In this document: one piece after another, positions 36,247-45,528 of the stretch
How the letters are laid out: every line of letters starts with the position of its first letter
Position numbering within the stretch: the stretch's first letter is position 1
Assembly: GCF_000365425.1 (NCBI RefSeq)
Contig: NZ_AQOV01000001.1
Span: 3,348,001-3,412,000, forward strand
Length of the DNA: 64,000 bases
From: Methylomonas sp. MK1
GTDB taxonomy: Bacteria; Pseudomonadota; Gammaproteobacteria; Methylococcales; Methylomonadaceae
Reading direction: 5' to 3'
Translations under genes and position numbers: made by a program
The notes under the pieces: generated by a model
What the model was told of the DNA's origin: nothing
Databases searched by the model: none
Seen by the model: only the letters and a program-made list of their open reading frames with translations

Positions 36247-36591
36247 TCAGGCTTTTTCCGCTTTGTAGACATACATGCCGGCGCCGAAGCACAGCAGTAG
36301 GCTGAACAACACTTCCAGCAGCGCATAAGGTCGTTCGATTTGACTGACATAAGCTTCGGCGACGCCATGCGCAAAATACGGCAGGCTTAAATAAGTCATC
36401 CAAGTACAGCTTTTCAGGTCGCGGTTCAATAAACCTTTAAATGGCAGCAATAGCGGTCCGACTGAGATTAACAATAGCAATGCGGTTGGTAACTGGTTGG
36501 ATGGGAACAATAGCGTGTGCCAAGCCATCATTAACAAAAACAGGCCGAAAAAGCCGATCAAGGCCGCGTAATAGTAATAGATTCGTTGCAT
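36247..36591 (-). CDS. DUF2069-family membrane protein
   Basis: A 114-residue inner-membrane protein with four hydrophobic segments, matching the DUF2069 family of unknown function. The start is taken at MQRIYYYYAALIG (36591); 21 further upstream codons are open but polar and unlike the family. It lies 11 bases before hda; DUF2069 genes are frequent neighbours of hda in gammaproteobacteria. No function can be given. Confidence 0.82.
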   Translation of the reverse strand: MQRIYYYYAALIGFFGLFLLMMAWHTLLFPSNQLPTALLLLISVGPLLLPFKGLLNRDLKSCTWMTYLSLPYFAHGVAEAYVSQIERPYALLEVLFSLLLCFGAGMYVYKAEKA

Positions 36592-36697
36592 GAGAGCGGC
36601 AAATGGCCAGAGTGATGGAGTTAAAGCTGATCTATTATCACAAAGTCTCTGCAATAATGCAGTGCCACTGGTGTTTTAACCCACAAAGGAGATGATC

Positions 36698-37264
36698 ATG
36701 ATTAGAAAACTAAGCACCGCAACCGCCGCCTGTCTGTTAAGTTTTAGCGTGCTGGCCGCCGATAGTTATACCATCGATAGCCATCACACCTTTCCCAGCT
36801 TCGAAATCAGCCATTTGGGTTTTTCCACGCAGCGGGGTCGGTTTAACGAAACCATAGGCAAAGTGACATTGGATGCCGCGGCGGGTAAAGGCAGCATAGA
36901 CATCAGCGTCAACACCGCGTCTATCAGTACCGGTTTGGCGGAGTTGGAAGAGCATCTGCGTGGCAAGGACTTTTTTGACACTGCGCAATATCCGGTGATG
37001 AGCTTCAAATCCGACAAGCTCAGTTTTCAAGGCGAGAAACTGGTCGGAGCGGACGGCATCTTGACCTTGCACGGCATCAGCAAGCCCGTGCATCTGAATG
37101 TTGAACACTTTTACTGCGGGATGAATGTCATCAGATTAAAGTACACCTGTGGCGCCGATGCGCTTGGCACGATAAAACGCTCGGAGTTTGGCATCGACAA
37201 ATATGTGCCGGCGGTGGGCGATGAGGTCAAGGTACTTATCCAGGTTGAAGCAGTTAAGGACTAA
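36698..37264 (+). CDS. YceI-family periplasmic protein
   Basis: A 188-residue secreted lipocalin-like protein of the YceI family, which binds polyisoprenoids in a long hydrophobic barrel. The signal peptide ends at VLA-ADSYTID (about residue 21); the family core is SYTIDSHHTFPSFEISHLGFSTQRGRFNE, and GTIKRSEFGIDKYVPAVGDEVKVLIQVEA forms the end. The second ATG (36698) is preferred over 36692 because AGGAG lies 6 bases before it. Monocistronic. Confidence 0.92.
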   Translation: MIRKLSTATAACLLSFSVLAADSYTIDSHHTFPSFEISHLGFSTQRGRFNETIGKVTLDAAAGKGSIDISVNTASISTGLAELEEHLRGKDFFDTAQYPVMSFKSDKLSFQGEKLVGADGILTLHGISKPVHLNVEHFYCGMNVIRLKYTCGADALGTIKRSEFGIDKYVPAVGDEVKVLIQVEAVKD

Positions 37265-37356
37265 GTTGCCAAGTGGTTTGAGCTATGCGGAAACAACTCT
37301 TTACCAACTTGCCAAACAGTGCGCTTTAAACCCTTGGTCGGTCACGGGAGATAGAA

Positions 37357-37800
37357 GTGGAAATAAGCCTGGCCAGCCCTGCCGACATCCCGGCGCTTTG
37401 TCATTTACTGAGCGAACTATTCAGTCAAGAAGCAGAATTCCAGCCTGATTATGTGGCTCAGAGTCGGGGATTGACGCGCATCATAGCCGACCCGAACATC
37501 GGCCATATTTTTGTCGCGCGACATGACAGCCAAATTGTCGGCATGGTTAATCTGCTTTACACAGTCTCCACCGCGCTGGGCGAGCGGGTGGCCTGGCTGG
37601 AAGACATGGTCGTGTTAAGTGATGTCCGCGGGCAAGGCGTGGGTAGCCTGTTGTTGGAGCACGCAGTGGAGTTTGCCCGGCAAAATGGTTGTCGCCGGCT
37701 TAGCTTGTTGACCGATGCCGATAACCTGCATGCTCAGCAATTTTACCGGCGACAGGGCTTTCGGGTGTCGGAGATGGTGCCGATGCGCTTGGTTTTTTGA
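37357..37800 (+). CDS. GNAT-family N-acetyltransferase
   Basis: A 147-residue acetyltransferase of the GNAT fold. The acetyl-CoA motif A appears as VVLSDVRGQGVGSLLLEHAVEFAR, with the Q/R-x-x-G-x-G/A pattern, followed by motif B LSLLTDADNLHAQQFYRRQGF. The start is GTG 37357 behind GGGAG. No neighbour hints at the substrate. Confidence 0.9.
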   Translation: MEISLASPADIPALCHLLSELFSQEAEFQPDYVAQSRGLTRIIADPNIGHIFVARHDSQIVGMVNLLYTVSTALGERVAWLEDMVVLSDVRGQGVGSLLLEHAVEFARQNGCRRLSLLTDADNLHAQQFYRRQGFRVSEMVPMRLVF

Positions 37801-37978
37801 ATGTCAGTGCCATATTGCGCAAAAGAAGTACGCCTGATGGTCGAGGTCAATGTGAGGATGGGCAAGGATTATATTTATCCCGATATGTCCGTGGATTGCA
37901 GGAAAACGGCCAGCGATGTTTTTTCGGGCGATGCGGGGTTTTTGAGTCCATCGTCGGCGTGGGAATGATGATACGTAG

Positions 37979-38009
37979 GTCGGGTTAGTGCGATAGCGCG
38001 TAACCCGAC
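37979..38009. repeat. REP-like inverted repeat
   Basis: GTCGGGTTA (37979-37987) and TAACCCGAC (38001-38009) are perfect complements around a 13-base centre with CGATAGCGCG. The spacer 37801-38069 holds no gene; after it comes a related stretch GACCTATAGGGTTACGCTAGCG. This form, a hairpin with GGGTTACGC-type sequence, is typical of dispersed intergenic repeats in proteobacteria. Confidence 0.55.
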
Positions 38010-38069
38010 AAATCGATGTCGACCTATAGGGTTACGCTAGCGCCAAACCCAGTCTACGTGGCTCGTGTT

Positions 38070-40427
38070 TTAGAACTCATATTTCAACGAACCCAATACG
38101 CTGATAGGTGAGCCGGGAATGCTGGTGTGACGTCCACCGGAGGTATTTGCGTAATAGTCCTTGTCCAACAGGTTGTTGATGTTCAATTGCAGCGTCAGCT
38201 TGTGCTGCCCGATACGGGGACTGTAAGCCGCCATCGCATCCAGTCGCGCATACCCGGGCAAGGAGCAGGTATTGGCGGTATCGCATGGACGGCTACCGAC
38301 CGCAACCGCACCTAAACCCGCTTTAAAGGCATCGTTAAATTGCCAAGTTCCCCAGAGGCTGCCTTGATGTTCGGGCACATTCTCCAAACGATTGCCTTTC
38401 AAGCCGCTAAAACTTTGCACATAATTAACTTGCGTATAAGCATAAGTGCCTAACAAATGCAGCTGATCGGTAATTTGCCCCGCGAGATCCAGTTCTATGC
38501 CTTTACTCCTGATCTTTCCAGCCAGAATTTGATAGTCGGGATTGGCTTGGTTGGGGTCGTCGGTAAGCAGATTACCTTTAGTTAAATGGAAAAACGCCAG
38601 GGTCGATGAAAAGCGTTTGTCATGCGACTCTGTCTTAAGGCCTATTTCGTATTGCTTGCCTATCTGCGGCTCAAAACTCGTACCTCCGACACTCACGCCG
38701 TTGTTGGCACTGAAAGACTTGGTGTAACTGCCGTAAACCGACAGCCAATCCTGGACTTGGTAAAGAATACCTGCTCGCGGACTAAAAGCATTGTCCTCCC
38801 GTTCTATGCGTGCCGCTTTGGCCGCATCCAGGGAGGCCGTCGAGGCGATAGCACCGGTGGTGACGTTATCGTAGCGGCCCCCCAGCAAAATATGCAGCTT
38901 ATCAAACAGTGTTATCTGATCCTGAGCGTACGCGCCCACCCAGGATTCCTCGCGATAAAAGAATCTGTTGTAGGTGGACAAGGCGGCAAAATCTACTCGC
39001 CCATAAACCGGATTGTATATATCGATAGAAGCTGCTGAACCGTTTGCGGACGGGGCCTCGGTCGTGGCATGGAAGCCGTCGACACCGACCAACAGATTAT
39101 GCTTGCTGCCCAATATTTCGAATTTGCCGTTCAAATCGATATTGCCGGAATGCGTCATCACATCTTGTACACCCACCGAGGCCGAACGATTCAGTATGCG
39201 GTTGTTAGCCTGTAAGCCACCATTAAAAATGGCTGGGCCGCTCAGCGACCAATCTTTAAACAAGTAGCGCTGGGTAATTTTCCAATCGTCGTTAAAGTGG
39301 TAAGTCCAGTCGAAGCCGACCAGGGTACTTTCCACCGTTTGGCGCTGAAAACCGTCCTTTAGACTACGCGTGATTGGAATAGGTGCTGGGCGGTCGCCAA
39401 TGGCGGGAATGCCAAAATCGGCGTTAAAGTTATCATGCTTGTATTCCAGTTCGAGATTGGTCTCGAACTTTTCATTCGGTCGCCAAGTAACAACCGGCGC
39501 GACAAATACCCTTTCGTTGCCGACAAAATCCCTGAATGACTGATTGTCCGTGTAAGAGCCATTGAATCGATAGAGCAGCGTCTTGTCGTCATTAATCGGC
39601 CCGGTGGCATCAAGCAAGGTGCGATATTGATCGTAACTTCCGAACTGTTGCTGTAGAGAATAGTACGGTGTATCGCGCGGTTTCTTGGTCACATAGTTCA
39701 CCAAGCCGCCTGGCTCGATTCTGCCATACAGCACTGCGGCTGGGCCTTTTAGTATCTCGACTTGCTCGATGTTCGCGATGTCGTAAATATCCTGACGATT
39801 GAACAAACCATTGCGATAGGCATCGCCAAAGCCGGATCCTGCCAAGCCACGAATGATAAAATTGTCATACAGAAATCCGCCACCCGTGCGGCCCAACACG
39901 CCGCTGACATGGCCGTTGACCGCATCCGGTAACGTCATCACCTGTTTGTCCGCCAGCACAGCTTTAGGTACCACCTGAATCGAAACCGGCGTTTCCATGA
40001 TCGGCGTATCGGTCTTGGTGGCGGTCGTGGCGTTGGGGCGGTTGTAATCGGTATTGTAGGGATCGGTGGCGTCGTAAACCGTCTGACCGATAACGTTCAC
40101 CGGTTGTAACATCGTCGCGTCCTTGCTCGCCGCCTTGATCGATACCGAACCGTCGCCGGCAATCGCAAAACTCAGGCCGCTGGCCGACAGCAGTTTACTC
40201 AGCGCCTCGTTTAGTGTCATCGTGCCTCGTAACGCCGGTCCGTTGCGACCAGCCACGCTATCGTGAGCGTAAAAAATTTGTATGCCGGATTGCGCCGCCA
40301 GTTTTGGGAGCGCCACCGCCAATTCCTGGGCCGGGATGTCAAAGCTGTAGGTGGTTTCGGTTGCCCGCACTTCGCAGGCTGAAGCCAACAAGGCGCCGAA
40401 CAATAGCGGTTGGGTTAAACACTTCAT
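38070..40427 (-). CDS. TonB-dependent siderophore-type receptor 1 with STN domain
   Basis: A 785-residue outer-membrane receptor and signal transducer. A signal peptide (to about residue 23) is followed by the STN domain (about 28-78, YSFDIPAQELAVALPKLAAQSGIQIFYAH), which contacts the FecR protein in the periplasm, a TonB-box-like LQPVNVIG, the plug (about 130-255, ETPVSIQVVPKAVL, EILKGPAAVLYGRIEPGGLVNYVTKKP) and the barrel ending in Phe. AAGGAG lies 7 bases before the ATG. It follows fecR by 98 bases and ends set 1 (fecI-fecR-receptor). The ligand, probably a ferric siderophore or other metal chelate, is unknown. Confidence 0.94.
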   Translation of the reverse strand: MKCLTQPLLFGALLASACEVRATETTYSFDIPAQELAVALPKLAAQSGIQIFYAHDSVAGRNGPALRGTMTLNEALSKLLSASGLSFAIAGDGSVSIKAASKDATMLQPVNVIGQTVYDATDPYNTDYNRPNATTATKTDTPIMETPVSIQVVPKAVLADKQVMTLPDAVNGHVSGVLGRTGGGFLYDNFIIRGLAGSGFGDAYRNGLFNRQDIYDIANIEQVEILKGPAAVLYGRIEPGGLVNYVTKKPRDTPYYSLQQQFGSYDQYRTLLDATGPINDDKTLLYRFNGSYTDNQSFRDFVGNERVFVAPVVTWRPNEKFETNLELEYKHDNFNADFGIPAIGDRPAPIPITRSLKDGFQRQTVESTLVGFDWTYHFNDDWKITQRYLFKDWSLSGPAIFNGGLQANNRILNRSASVGVQDVMTHSGNIDLNGKFEILGSKHNLLVGVDGFHATTEAPSANGSAASIDIYNPVYGRVDFAALSTYNRFFYREESWVGAYAQDQITLFDKLHILLGGRYDNVTTGAIASTASLDAAKAARIEREDNAFSPRAGILYQVQDWLSVYGSYTKSFSANNGVSVGGTSFEPQIGKQYEIGLKTESHDKRFSSTLAFFHLTKGNLLTDDPNQANPDYQILAGKIRSKGIELDLAGQITDQLHLLGTYAYTQVNYVQSFSGLKGNRLENVPEHQGSLWGTWQFNDAFKAGLGAVAVGSRPCDTANTCSLPGYARLDAMAAYSPRIGQHKLTLQLNINNLLDKDYYANTSGGRHTSIPGSPISVLGSLKYEF

Positions 40428-40525
40428 CCATCTTCTCCTTTTGCGTGGGTTTTCAGAATGAAACGCACCAAGCCGAAAAAGACGCCAAAATTTATTCGGG
40501 AAGACGAGCGGGGTGCTATCGGAGG

Positions 40526-41521
40526 TCAGCGTCGTACCAATAGCGCTTGCCCCGGCGCGGGACGTTGAATATTGACCGGCAGGGTCATCGCGATCACATT
40601 CAGCGCGCCATCAAGGTTACCGATATGGAAGGTACCACTGACCTTCAGCTTGGCCAGGCTGGGGTCGGCCAGGGTCAAGCGCGTGTCGTGAAAGCGTTCC
40701 AGTTCGTTTAGTACTTCGTCCAAGCGGCGGTTTTCGAATACCAGTTGGCCGCGCAGCCAGGCAGTGAGATTGGCCGAACTGTCCGGGCTGTCCTGAAAAT
40801 TGCCTTGTGAATCGTAGTTGAGTACTTGGTTGGCCTTGATTTCCCGGCTGCCGTTGGTTTCTACTTTAACAACGCCTTCCAACACCGCAACGGCTACCTG
40901 CCGGTTTTGCACCTTTACGTCGAATTGTGTGCCGATATCGACAATGGTGCCATTGCCGGCTTTGACTTCGAAGGGTTGTTGCGGATTGTGAGCCACGCTA
41001 AAAAATGCCTCGCCCTTAATCAGTTCGACCGAGCGCCGCCAACGGTTGACCCGCAGATTCAACTCGGTATCACCGCTCAGGTCCAGGCGCGAGCCATCGG
41101 CCAGTTGCACGGTCTGGCGGTCGCCGCGTTCGGTGACATAGTGGCTGCGATGACCGTACCAGCCCTGTTCGGAGAAAGTACCCACGCCCAAACCCAGCAA
41201 CAAACAAGCGGCCAGTGCGAGTTCGGTAAAACGGCGCAGACGCTTGCGCGGGGGGCGGTAACTTAAGGCTTGCCGGCGCACCGGAAAATCTCCGCCCTTG
41301 AAACGATCCAGCTTGCGCCATTTGTCGGCTAATTGCCGGTAAATGCGTTGCCGGTCCTCGCCTTGCGCCAGCCATTCCCGGAAGGCTTGGCGCTCTTCAG
41401 GCGTGCAGGCAGCCGAATCCAGCCGCAGAATCCACTCTATGGCTTGCTGTTGCAGATCGGGCGAGGCTTCGGTTTTGGGCATGTTAAACAGGGGGCGATG
41501 GGTTGCGCTAAGCACAGGCAT
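40526..41521 (-). CDS. FecR-family anti-sigma regulator 1
   Basis: A 331-residue bitopic inner-membrane regulator that passes the receptor signal to its ECF sigma factor. The cytoplasmic N-terminal helical domain (about 25-75, AIEWILRLDSAACTPEERQAFREWL) binds sigma; one membrane helix lies at about 98-115; the FecR domain (YVTERGDRQTVQLADGSRLDLSGDTELNL) and the C-terminal STN-contact domain (FENRRLDEVLNELERFHDTRLTL) are periplasmic. ATG 41521 is used because AAAGGA lies just before it; the frame continues upstream into a repeat-like region and those codons are rejected. It is separated from its fecI by an unusual 354 bases. Confidence 0.9.
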   Translation of the reverse strand: MPVLSATHRPLFNMPKTEASPDLQQQAIEWILRLDSAACTPEERQAFREWLAQGEDRQRIYRQLADKWRKLDRFKGGDFPVRRQALSYRPPRKRLRRFTELALAACLLLGLGVGTFSEQGWYGHRSHYVTERGDRQTVQLADGSRLDLSGDTELNLRVNRWRRSVELIKGEAFFSVAHNPQQPFEVKAGNGTIVDIGTQFDVKVQNRQVAVAVLEGVVKVETNGSREIKANQVLNYDSQGNFQDSPDSSANLTAWLRGQLVFENRRLDEVLNELERFHDTRLTLADPSLAKLKVSGTFHIGNLDGALNVIAMTLPVNIQRPAPGQALLVRR

Positions 41522-41875
41522 TCTATCCTTTAGCCGCCCGACATTCGCTGAAAATCTTGGAAACGGAGCGTTAGCGAAGTGAAGATTTTTAGTCCCCGAT
41601 AGCCGTAGCGCCGGGCGGGTTTTCGCAGCGAAGCGGAGAAAACCTGCAAGGCATCGCGACACGGCGTTAAGTCATGCGAGAGCCTATGTTTCGACCCCTT
41701 GTTGGGTCGAAACGAGGTGACGCGGACGAATCGGGGCGCCGCAGGCATAAGCGGTCGCGTAATTTTTGCCGATTTTTTCCTGCTGGGAAGCTCGAAAAAA
41801 TCTTTCGGCAAAAATAGCGACTCCCCGGTAAAATCCGGTATCAGAAACGATGAAAAAAACCCTCCAGCCACTGGC
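41522..41875. repeat. Repeat-like insert between fecI 1 and fecR 1
   Basis: A 354-base non-coding stretch where the other two fecI-fecR pairs in this window have 44 and 72 bases. It contains a perfect hairpin (GTTTCGACCC 41688-41697, GGGTCGAAAC 41704-41713), a second imperfect inverted repeat (41763-41779 with 41794-41814, T-rich against A-rich arms around GCCGA/CGGC), and a reading frame (41530-41910, minus) of basic low-quality sequence that looks like an artefact. It has the appearance of a dispersed intergenic element, inserted in the operon. That it recurs in the genome is inference. Confidence 0.5.
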
Positions 41876-42397
41876 TTAGTCATCCGTAGAGTCGAAACGC
41901 AGCAGCACATGCTGCGCGGCGAAGCCGACTAGTCTTACGGAATTGCGTTCGGAAATTCCCAGCCGACGACCGATTTCCTTATGTGACAGCCCTTCCAGCC
42001 GGTACAGCACGAAGGCGTTGCGGGTAGTCTCCGGCAGTTCCAATAAAATCCGATTCAAGGATTGCAGCTCCTGTTCGGAAGCCAATTGATCCTCGGGCAG
42101 CGGCTCGGCGGCGGTTATGTCATGCAGTGCCTGGTCGTCGCCGGTTTCGACATGAAAACGCTCCCGAACACTCTGGCGGCGGTGTTGATCGACACTGAGA
42201 TTCGCAATCGTGCGGTACAGAAAGGCCCTGGCATTGTCGATTGATTCCGGCTCGGGATGTTGCATCAAGCGCAAATACGCTTCCTGCACCAAATCCTCGG
42301 CCAACTCATTGCCGCCGCGCAGGCCGGCAAAGGCCCGGAGCTCCTGGCTATGCCGCTGAAACAGCCGATCGAACAGCGATGGTTTGGATTTAGGCAC
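41876..42397 (-). CDS. FecI-family ECF sigma factor 1
   Basis: A 173-residue ECF sigma factor. Region 2 is at about residues 10-75 (LAEDLVQEAYLRLMQHPEPESIDNARAFLYRTIANLSVDQHRR), region 4 at 110-165 (LPETTRNAFVLYRLEGLSHKEIGRRLGISE). The start is taken as GTG 42397 with GGGA 7 bases before it; the frame also opens at TTG 42403. The last turn of region 4, ERNSVRLVGFAAQHVLLRF, deviates from the usual VEKH-type recognition helix. It should direct transcription of the receptor 1 gene. Confidence 0.88.
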   Translation of the reverse strand: MPKSKPSLFDRLFQRHSQELRAFAGLRGGNELAEDLVQEAYLRLMQHPEPESIDNARAFLYRTIANLSVDQHRRQSVRERFHVETGDDQALHDITAAEPLPEDQLASEQELQSLNRILLELPETTRNAFVLYRLEGLSHKEIGRRLGISERNSVRLVGFAAQHVLLRFDSTDD

Positions 42398-42403
42398 TAA
42401 CAA

Positions 42404-43040
42404 GTCCCGATGGCGAAAAAGTTAATGGTTAAGCAACGTACCAAGCGTAGTCAGGCCAACTTCGGCTTGGCGGTGTTGACCGAACGAAATGGTCAGCAAA
42501 AAATATTCCATCCGGCCGAATTCAGGCATCCTGACGAGCCTGGTGCGCTACAAAGTCTATTTAAAACAAGGCTGTAGTTGTTTGAAAGTGATGATTGCCA
42601 ATCATGAGCGGAAAACACTGCCACGGAATCGAATGCGGCAAATCACCTAAATTGGGTTTGAAAATGGGCTGAATCACTAGGCCGGTCCCGTACTATGTAA
42701 TTCGCGTCGAACTAAAAGGTTTCGCCCAAAAACCGGAAGATCTCTTTGGTAGGGGAGTATGAAGAAATTCGGAAAAATCCCGTGAGATATGGCGATAGCC
42801 GTAGAGTAAGCCTGTAACTCGCCGCCGGGTTAAGGCCAGTACCGATAATTCAAACTAATCTAGCCATTTGCGATGGTCTTAAATTAAGGCTATGTTTGCG
42901 TTAATAGTTGCCGTTGCTCCGCTAGGGGTGGCCGGAGTCCAGCGGCTATGGATGGCGGGGTTTCTTCATGTCCTTGTGAACCGGATCCCGGCAATCCCTG
43001 CCGGGATGGAGACACATACGTTGAGCCTGATGGTGTAAGC
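42404..43040. other. Long spacer upstream of fecI 1
   Basis: 637 bases without a convincing gene. It contains an inverted repeat ATGATTG-C-CAATCAT (42591-42605) with the 7-1-7 geometry of Fur-type sites but a poor consensus match, TGCGGCAAAT at 42634-42643 (similar to sequence before the other two fecI genes), and a hairpin at 42985-43007 behind receptor 2. The segment 42780-42840 shares CGATAGCCGTAG with the insert between fecI 1 and fecR 1. The promoter of set 1 must lie here. Confidence 0.5.
42985..43007 (-). repeat. Perfect hairpin behind receptor 2
   Basis: ATCCCGGCA (42985-42993), loop ATCCC, TGCCGGGAT (42999-43007). It lies 34 bases beyond the stop of receptor 2 on the minus strand and lacks a T-run; it could be a weak terminator or a REP-type repeat. 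Confidence 0.5.
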
Positions 43041-45422
43041 CTAAAACTCCACCTTAACCGAGCCCAAGAAAGTCCGTGGTGCACCGGGCATGGTTTGGAA
43101 AATAAAATTACCGTAACCGTTGCTGGATGCGATGTATTCCTTATTCAACAGATTTTCTATATTGAATTGCCAAGTTATACGGGAAGGTCCGGCTTTGTGC
43201 TGGTACTTCAACATCGTATCGAGGCGGGTATAGCCGGGTATTTCGAAGCTGTTATCGACATCCCCCGAGCGCTTGTCGACCACGTAAACGCCTGCGCCAG
43301 CACTGAAGCCCTGTGCCCCCAGACCTGAAAAATCATAGGTGGACCATAAACTGGCGGTATTTCTGGGGATATTCTCCAGGCGATTGCCTGCTTTGCCCAC
43401 GCCGCTGAACGGCGACTCGTTGCCGCTGGTGACGACCGCGCCTATGTAGGTGTAAGTTCCAATGATGTTCCAGTAATTGGTCAACTGCCCTTGCAAGTCT
43501 AACTCGATGCCTCGACTGCGTGCCGCGCCGATTGTGGCGTAAAAGCTGTTGTTAGGGGCCGGTAGTTGCGATTTAATATTGGTTTTGGTTAATTCGAAGA
43601 AAGCCAGATTGGCGCGCAGTTGTCCATCCAACCATTCGCCTTTCAAGCCAAACTCCATTTCCTTGGATTTTTCCGGGGCGAAGGCGGAGCCGTCGATAGG
43701 CCGTCCTGCATTGAAGGCGTTGAAACCATTAACATAATTAACATAGGCACCTAGCCACGGCACGGGGTGGTACAACAAACCTATGCGGGGACTAAAGTTG
43801 TCGTCGTCGGTGTGATTGGTGGAAACGCCTTGCGCATCATAGTTGCTGTGCATGGCATTGTCGAACCGCCCGCCCAGCAATAAATGCCATTGATTCCACA
43901 ACGAGATTTGGTCCTGAATGTAAATGCCATACCACTCATTGACGGTATCGTTCTGTCCTCCCAGCGGCAGGTCCAGCAACTCGGTAAATCCGTATTGTGG
44001 GTTGAAGACATTGATATTGGGAGCGGTCGTATAAGCGCTAAACAGATTTCTGTTCTTGGAATGGTAGTAATCCGCACCCAGCAAAACAGCATGTTTCAAC
44101 GGTCCCGTCTCGAAATGACCGGTTATGTCCACGGTGCCATATTGATTTTGAAAATCGTCGCTGGTCTTGATAAAACCTCTAGCCAAATTACCCAGAAGAT
44201 CGACGTTTTCATTCGAAGAAGTCTGTGCGGTTAAAAATGTTTGGTTATGGGTTGAATATTTTGCCCGCACTTTCCAGTCTTGATTAAACTCGTGGGTCAG
44301 GGTTAAGCCGCCGGTATAAGCCTCTTTGTCTGCAAAGTCGGTCGGTTCGTTGCCGGAAAAATGCAATGGAATTTTGCCAGGAATCGCTCCGGACTGTTGT
44401 AAGCTGTAAGGGATCCCGGAATCGGCGACATCTTTGATGTTCTGATACATAAAATCCAGATCCAATCGGGTTTTGTCGCTAATGTTCCAAGTCAGGCTCG
44501 GCGCCACAAAGTCGCGAGTGACCGGATGGTTATCCCTGAACGTCGCGCTGTCCAAATGTTCGTAATTCAGACGATAGGCCAATGCACCGTCTTCGGTGAT
44601 TTTATTGGTGGCATCCAGCAAAGTGCGGTAAGTATCGAAAGAACCAAATTGCTGTTGTAGCGAATAATAGGCATCTGTTCGCGGTCGTTTAGTAACGATA
44701 TTGACTAGACCGCCAGGTTGGGCACGACCGTAGAGCATGGCCGAAGGCCCTTTCAACACCTCAATACGCTCGGCATTAGCCAGTGAAATGGGCGTATTGG
44801 GTGTTAATACGCCGTCACGATAAATATTATTGGTATTGGTGAAGCCGCGAATGTAGAGATTCTCGTCTTTATCGTTACCAAATCCCCAGCCCTTGGCAAC
44901 GCCGCTGACGTTTTTCAGGGCATTTTCCAACCCGATGGCTTGCTGGTCGTCGATGATGGCTTTGGGTAGCACTTGCACGGAAATGGGGGTGTCGAACAAA
45001 GGCGTATCGGTTTTGGTGCCGGTCACGGCGTTGGAGACTGCGTAATCTTTATTGTAAGGATCGCTGGGATCGCGCGTGCCTTTGACCAACACGGCCCCTA
45101 ACATCGTCGCATCGTTGCTGGAGGATGTCGGCTTTAGTGTTACGGTGCCATCGTTATCTATGCTGTAAGTTAGACCGCTACCGTTTAACAGCTTACGAAC
45201 GGCTTCCTCGATAGTGTACTCGCCTTGCAACGTCGGACTGGTTTTGCCGGCAGTAGATCGTTCCGCATACAGCATCGCCGTGCCCGATTGCGCGGATAGT
45301 TGTTGCAGGGCTGCGGCCAGGGGTTGGGCCGGAATATCGAAATGGTGTTTGCTGTCGTCGGCGTAGGCTTGCGCCGAGATCAGCGCGATGGCTACGCCGA
45401 GGCGCTTGATGGTCAGTGTCAT
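43041..45422 (-). CDS. TonB-dependent siderophore-type receptor 2 with STN domain
   Basis: A 793-residue outer-membrane receptor. Signal peptide to about residue 21 (AYA before DDSK), STN domain (about 25-75, FDIPAQPLAAALQQLSAQSGTAMLYAERSTAGK), TonB-box-like LGAVLVKG, plug (DTPISVQVLPKAIIDDQQA, EVLKGPSAMLYGRAQPGGLVNIVTKRP) and a barrel ending in Phe (GSVKVEF). The start MTLTIKRLGV is preceded by AAGGAG at 9 bases; the 21 upstream codons of the open frame are rejected. It follows fecR 2 by 106 bases and completes set 2. Shares the DPYN-x-DY / TKTDTP linker before the plug with the three other receptors of the cluster. Ligand unknown. Confidence 0.94.
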   Translation of the reverse strand: MTLTIKRLGVAIALISAQAYADDSKHHFDIPAQPLAAALQQLSAQSGTAMLYAERSTAGKTSPTLQGEYTIEEAVRKLLNGSGLTYSIDNDGTVTLKPTSSSNDATMLGAVLVKGTRDPSDPYNKDYAVSNAVTGTKTDTPLFDTPISVQVLPKAIIDDQQAIGLENALKNVSGVAKGWGFGNDKDENLYIRGFTNTNNIYRDGVLTPNTPISLANAERIEVLKGPSAMLYGRAQPGGLVNIVTKRPRTDAYYSLQQQFGSFDTYRTLLDATNKITEDGALAYRLNYEHLDSATFRDNHPVTRDFVAPSLTWNISDKTRLDLDFMYQNIKDVADSGIPYSLQQSGAIPGKIPLHFSGNEPTDFADKEAYTGGLTLTHEFNQDWKVRAKYSTHNQTFLTAQTSSNENVDLLGNLARGFIKTSDDFQNQYGTVDITGHFETGPLKHAVLLGADYYHSKNRNLFSAYTTAPNINVFNPQYGFTELLDLPLGGQNDTVNEWYGIYIQDQISLWNQWHLLLGGRFDNAMHSNYDAQGVSTNHTDDDNFSPRIGLLYHPVPWLGAYVNYVNGFNAFNAGRPIDGSAFAPEKSKEMEFGLKGEWLDGQLRANLAFFELTKTNIKSQLPAPNNSFYATIGAARSRGIELDLQGQLTNYWNIIGTYTYIGAVVTSGNESPFSGVGKAGNRLENIPRNTASLWSTYDFSGLGAQGFSAGAGVYVVDKRSGDVDNSFEIPGYTRLDTMLKYQHKAGPSRITWQFNIENLLNKEYIASSNGYGNFIFQTMPGAPRTFLGSVKVEF

Positions 45423-45528
45423 ACTCCATGTCTCCTTTATTTGGGGTTCATGGGCATAGACGCGGAGGAGAAAAAAAACCGCCAAGCAACTTCAATTAAT
45501 TTATTGAATTGAATGGAGGTAGAACGTT

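Noticed and set aside
37797..37988. 63-codon frame behind the acetyltransferase
   Set aside because: No family, no ribosome-binding site, runs into a repeat-like hairpin.
41530..41910. 126-codon frame between fecI 1 and fecR 1
   Set aside because: Overlaps the fecI 1 end, basic low-quality sequence with inverted repeats; looks like translation of a non-coding repeat.
42948..43328. 126-codon plus-strand frame overlapping the end of receptor 2
   Set aside because: Mostly antisense to conserved barrel sequence of the receptor.
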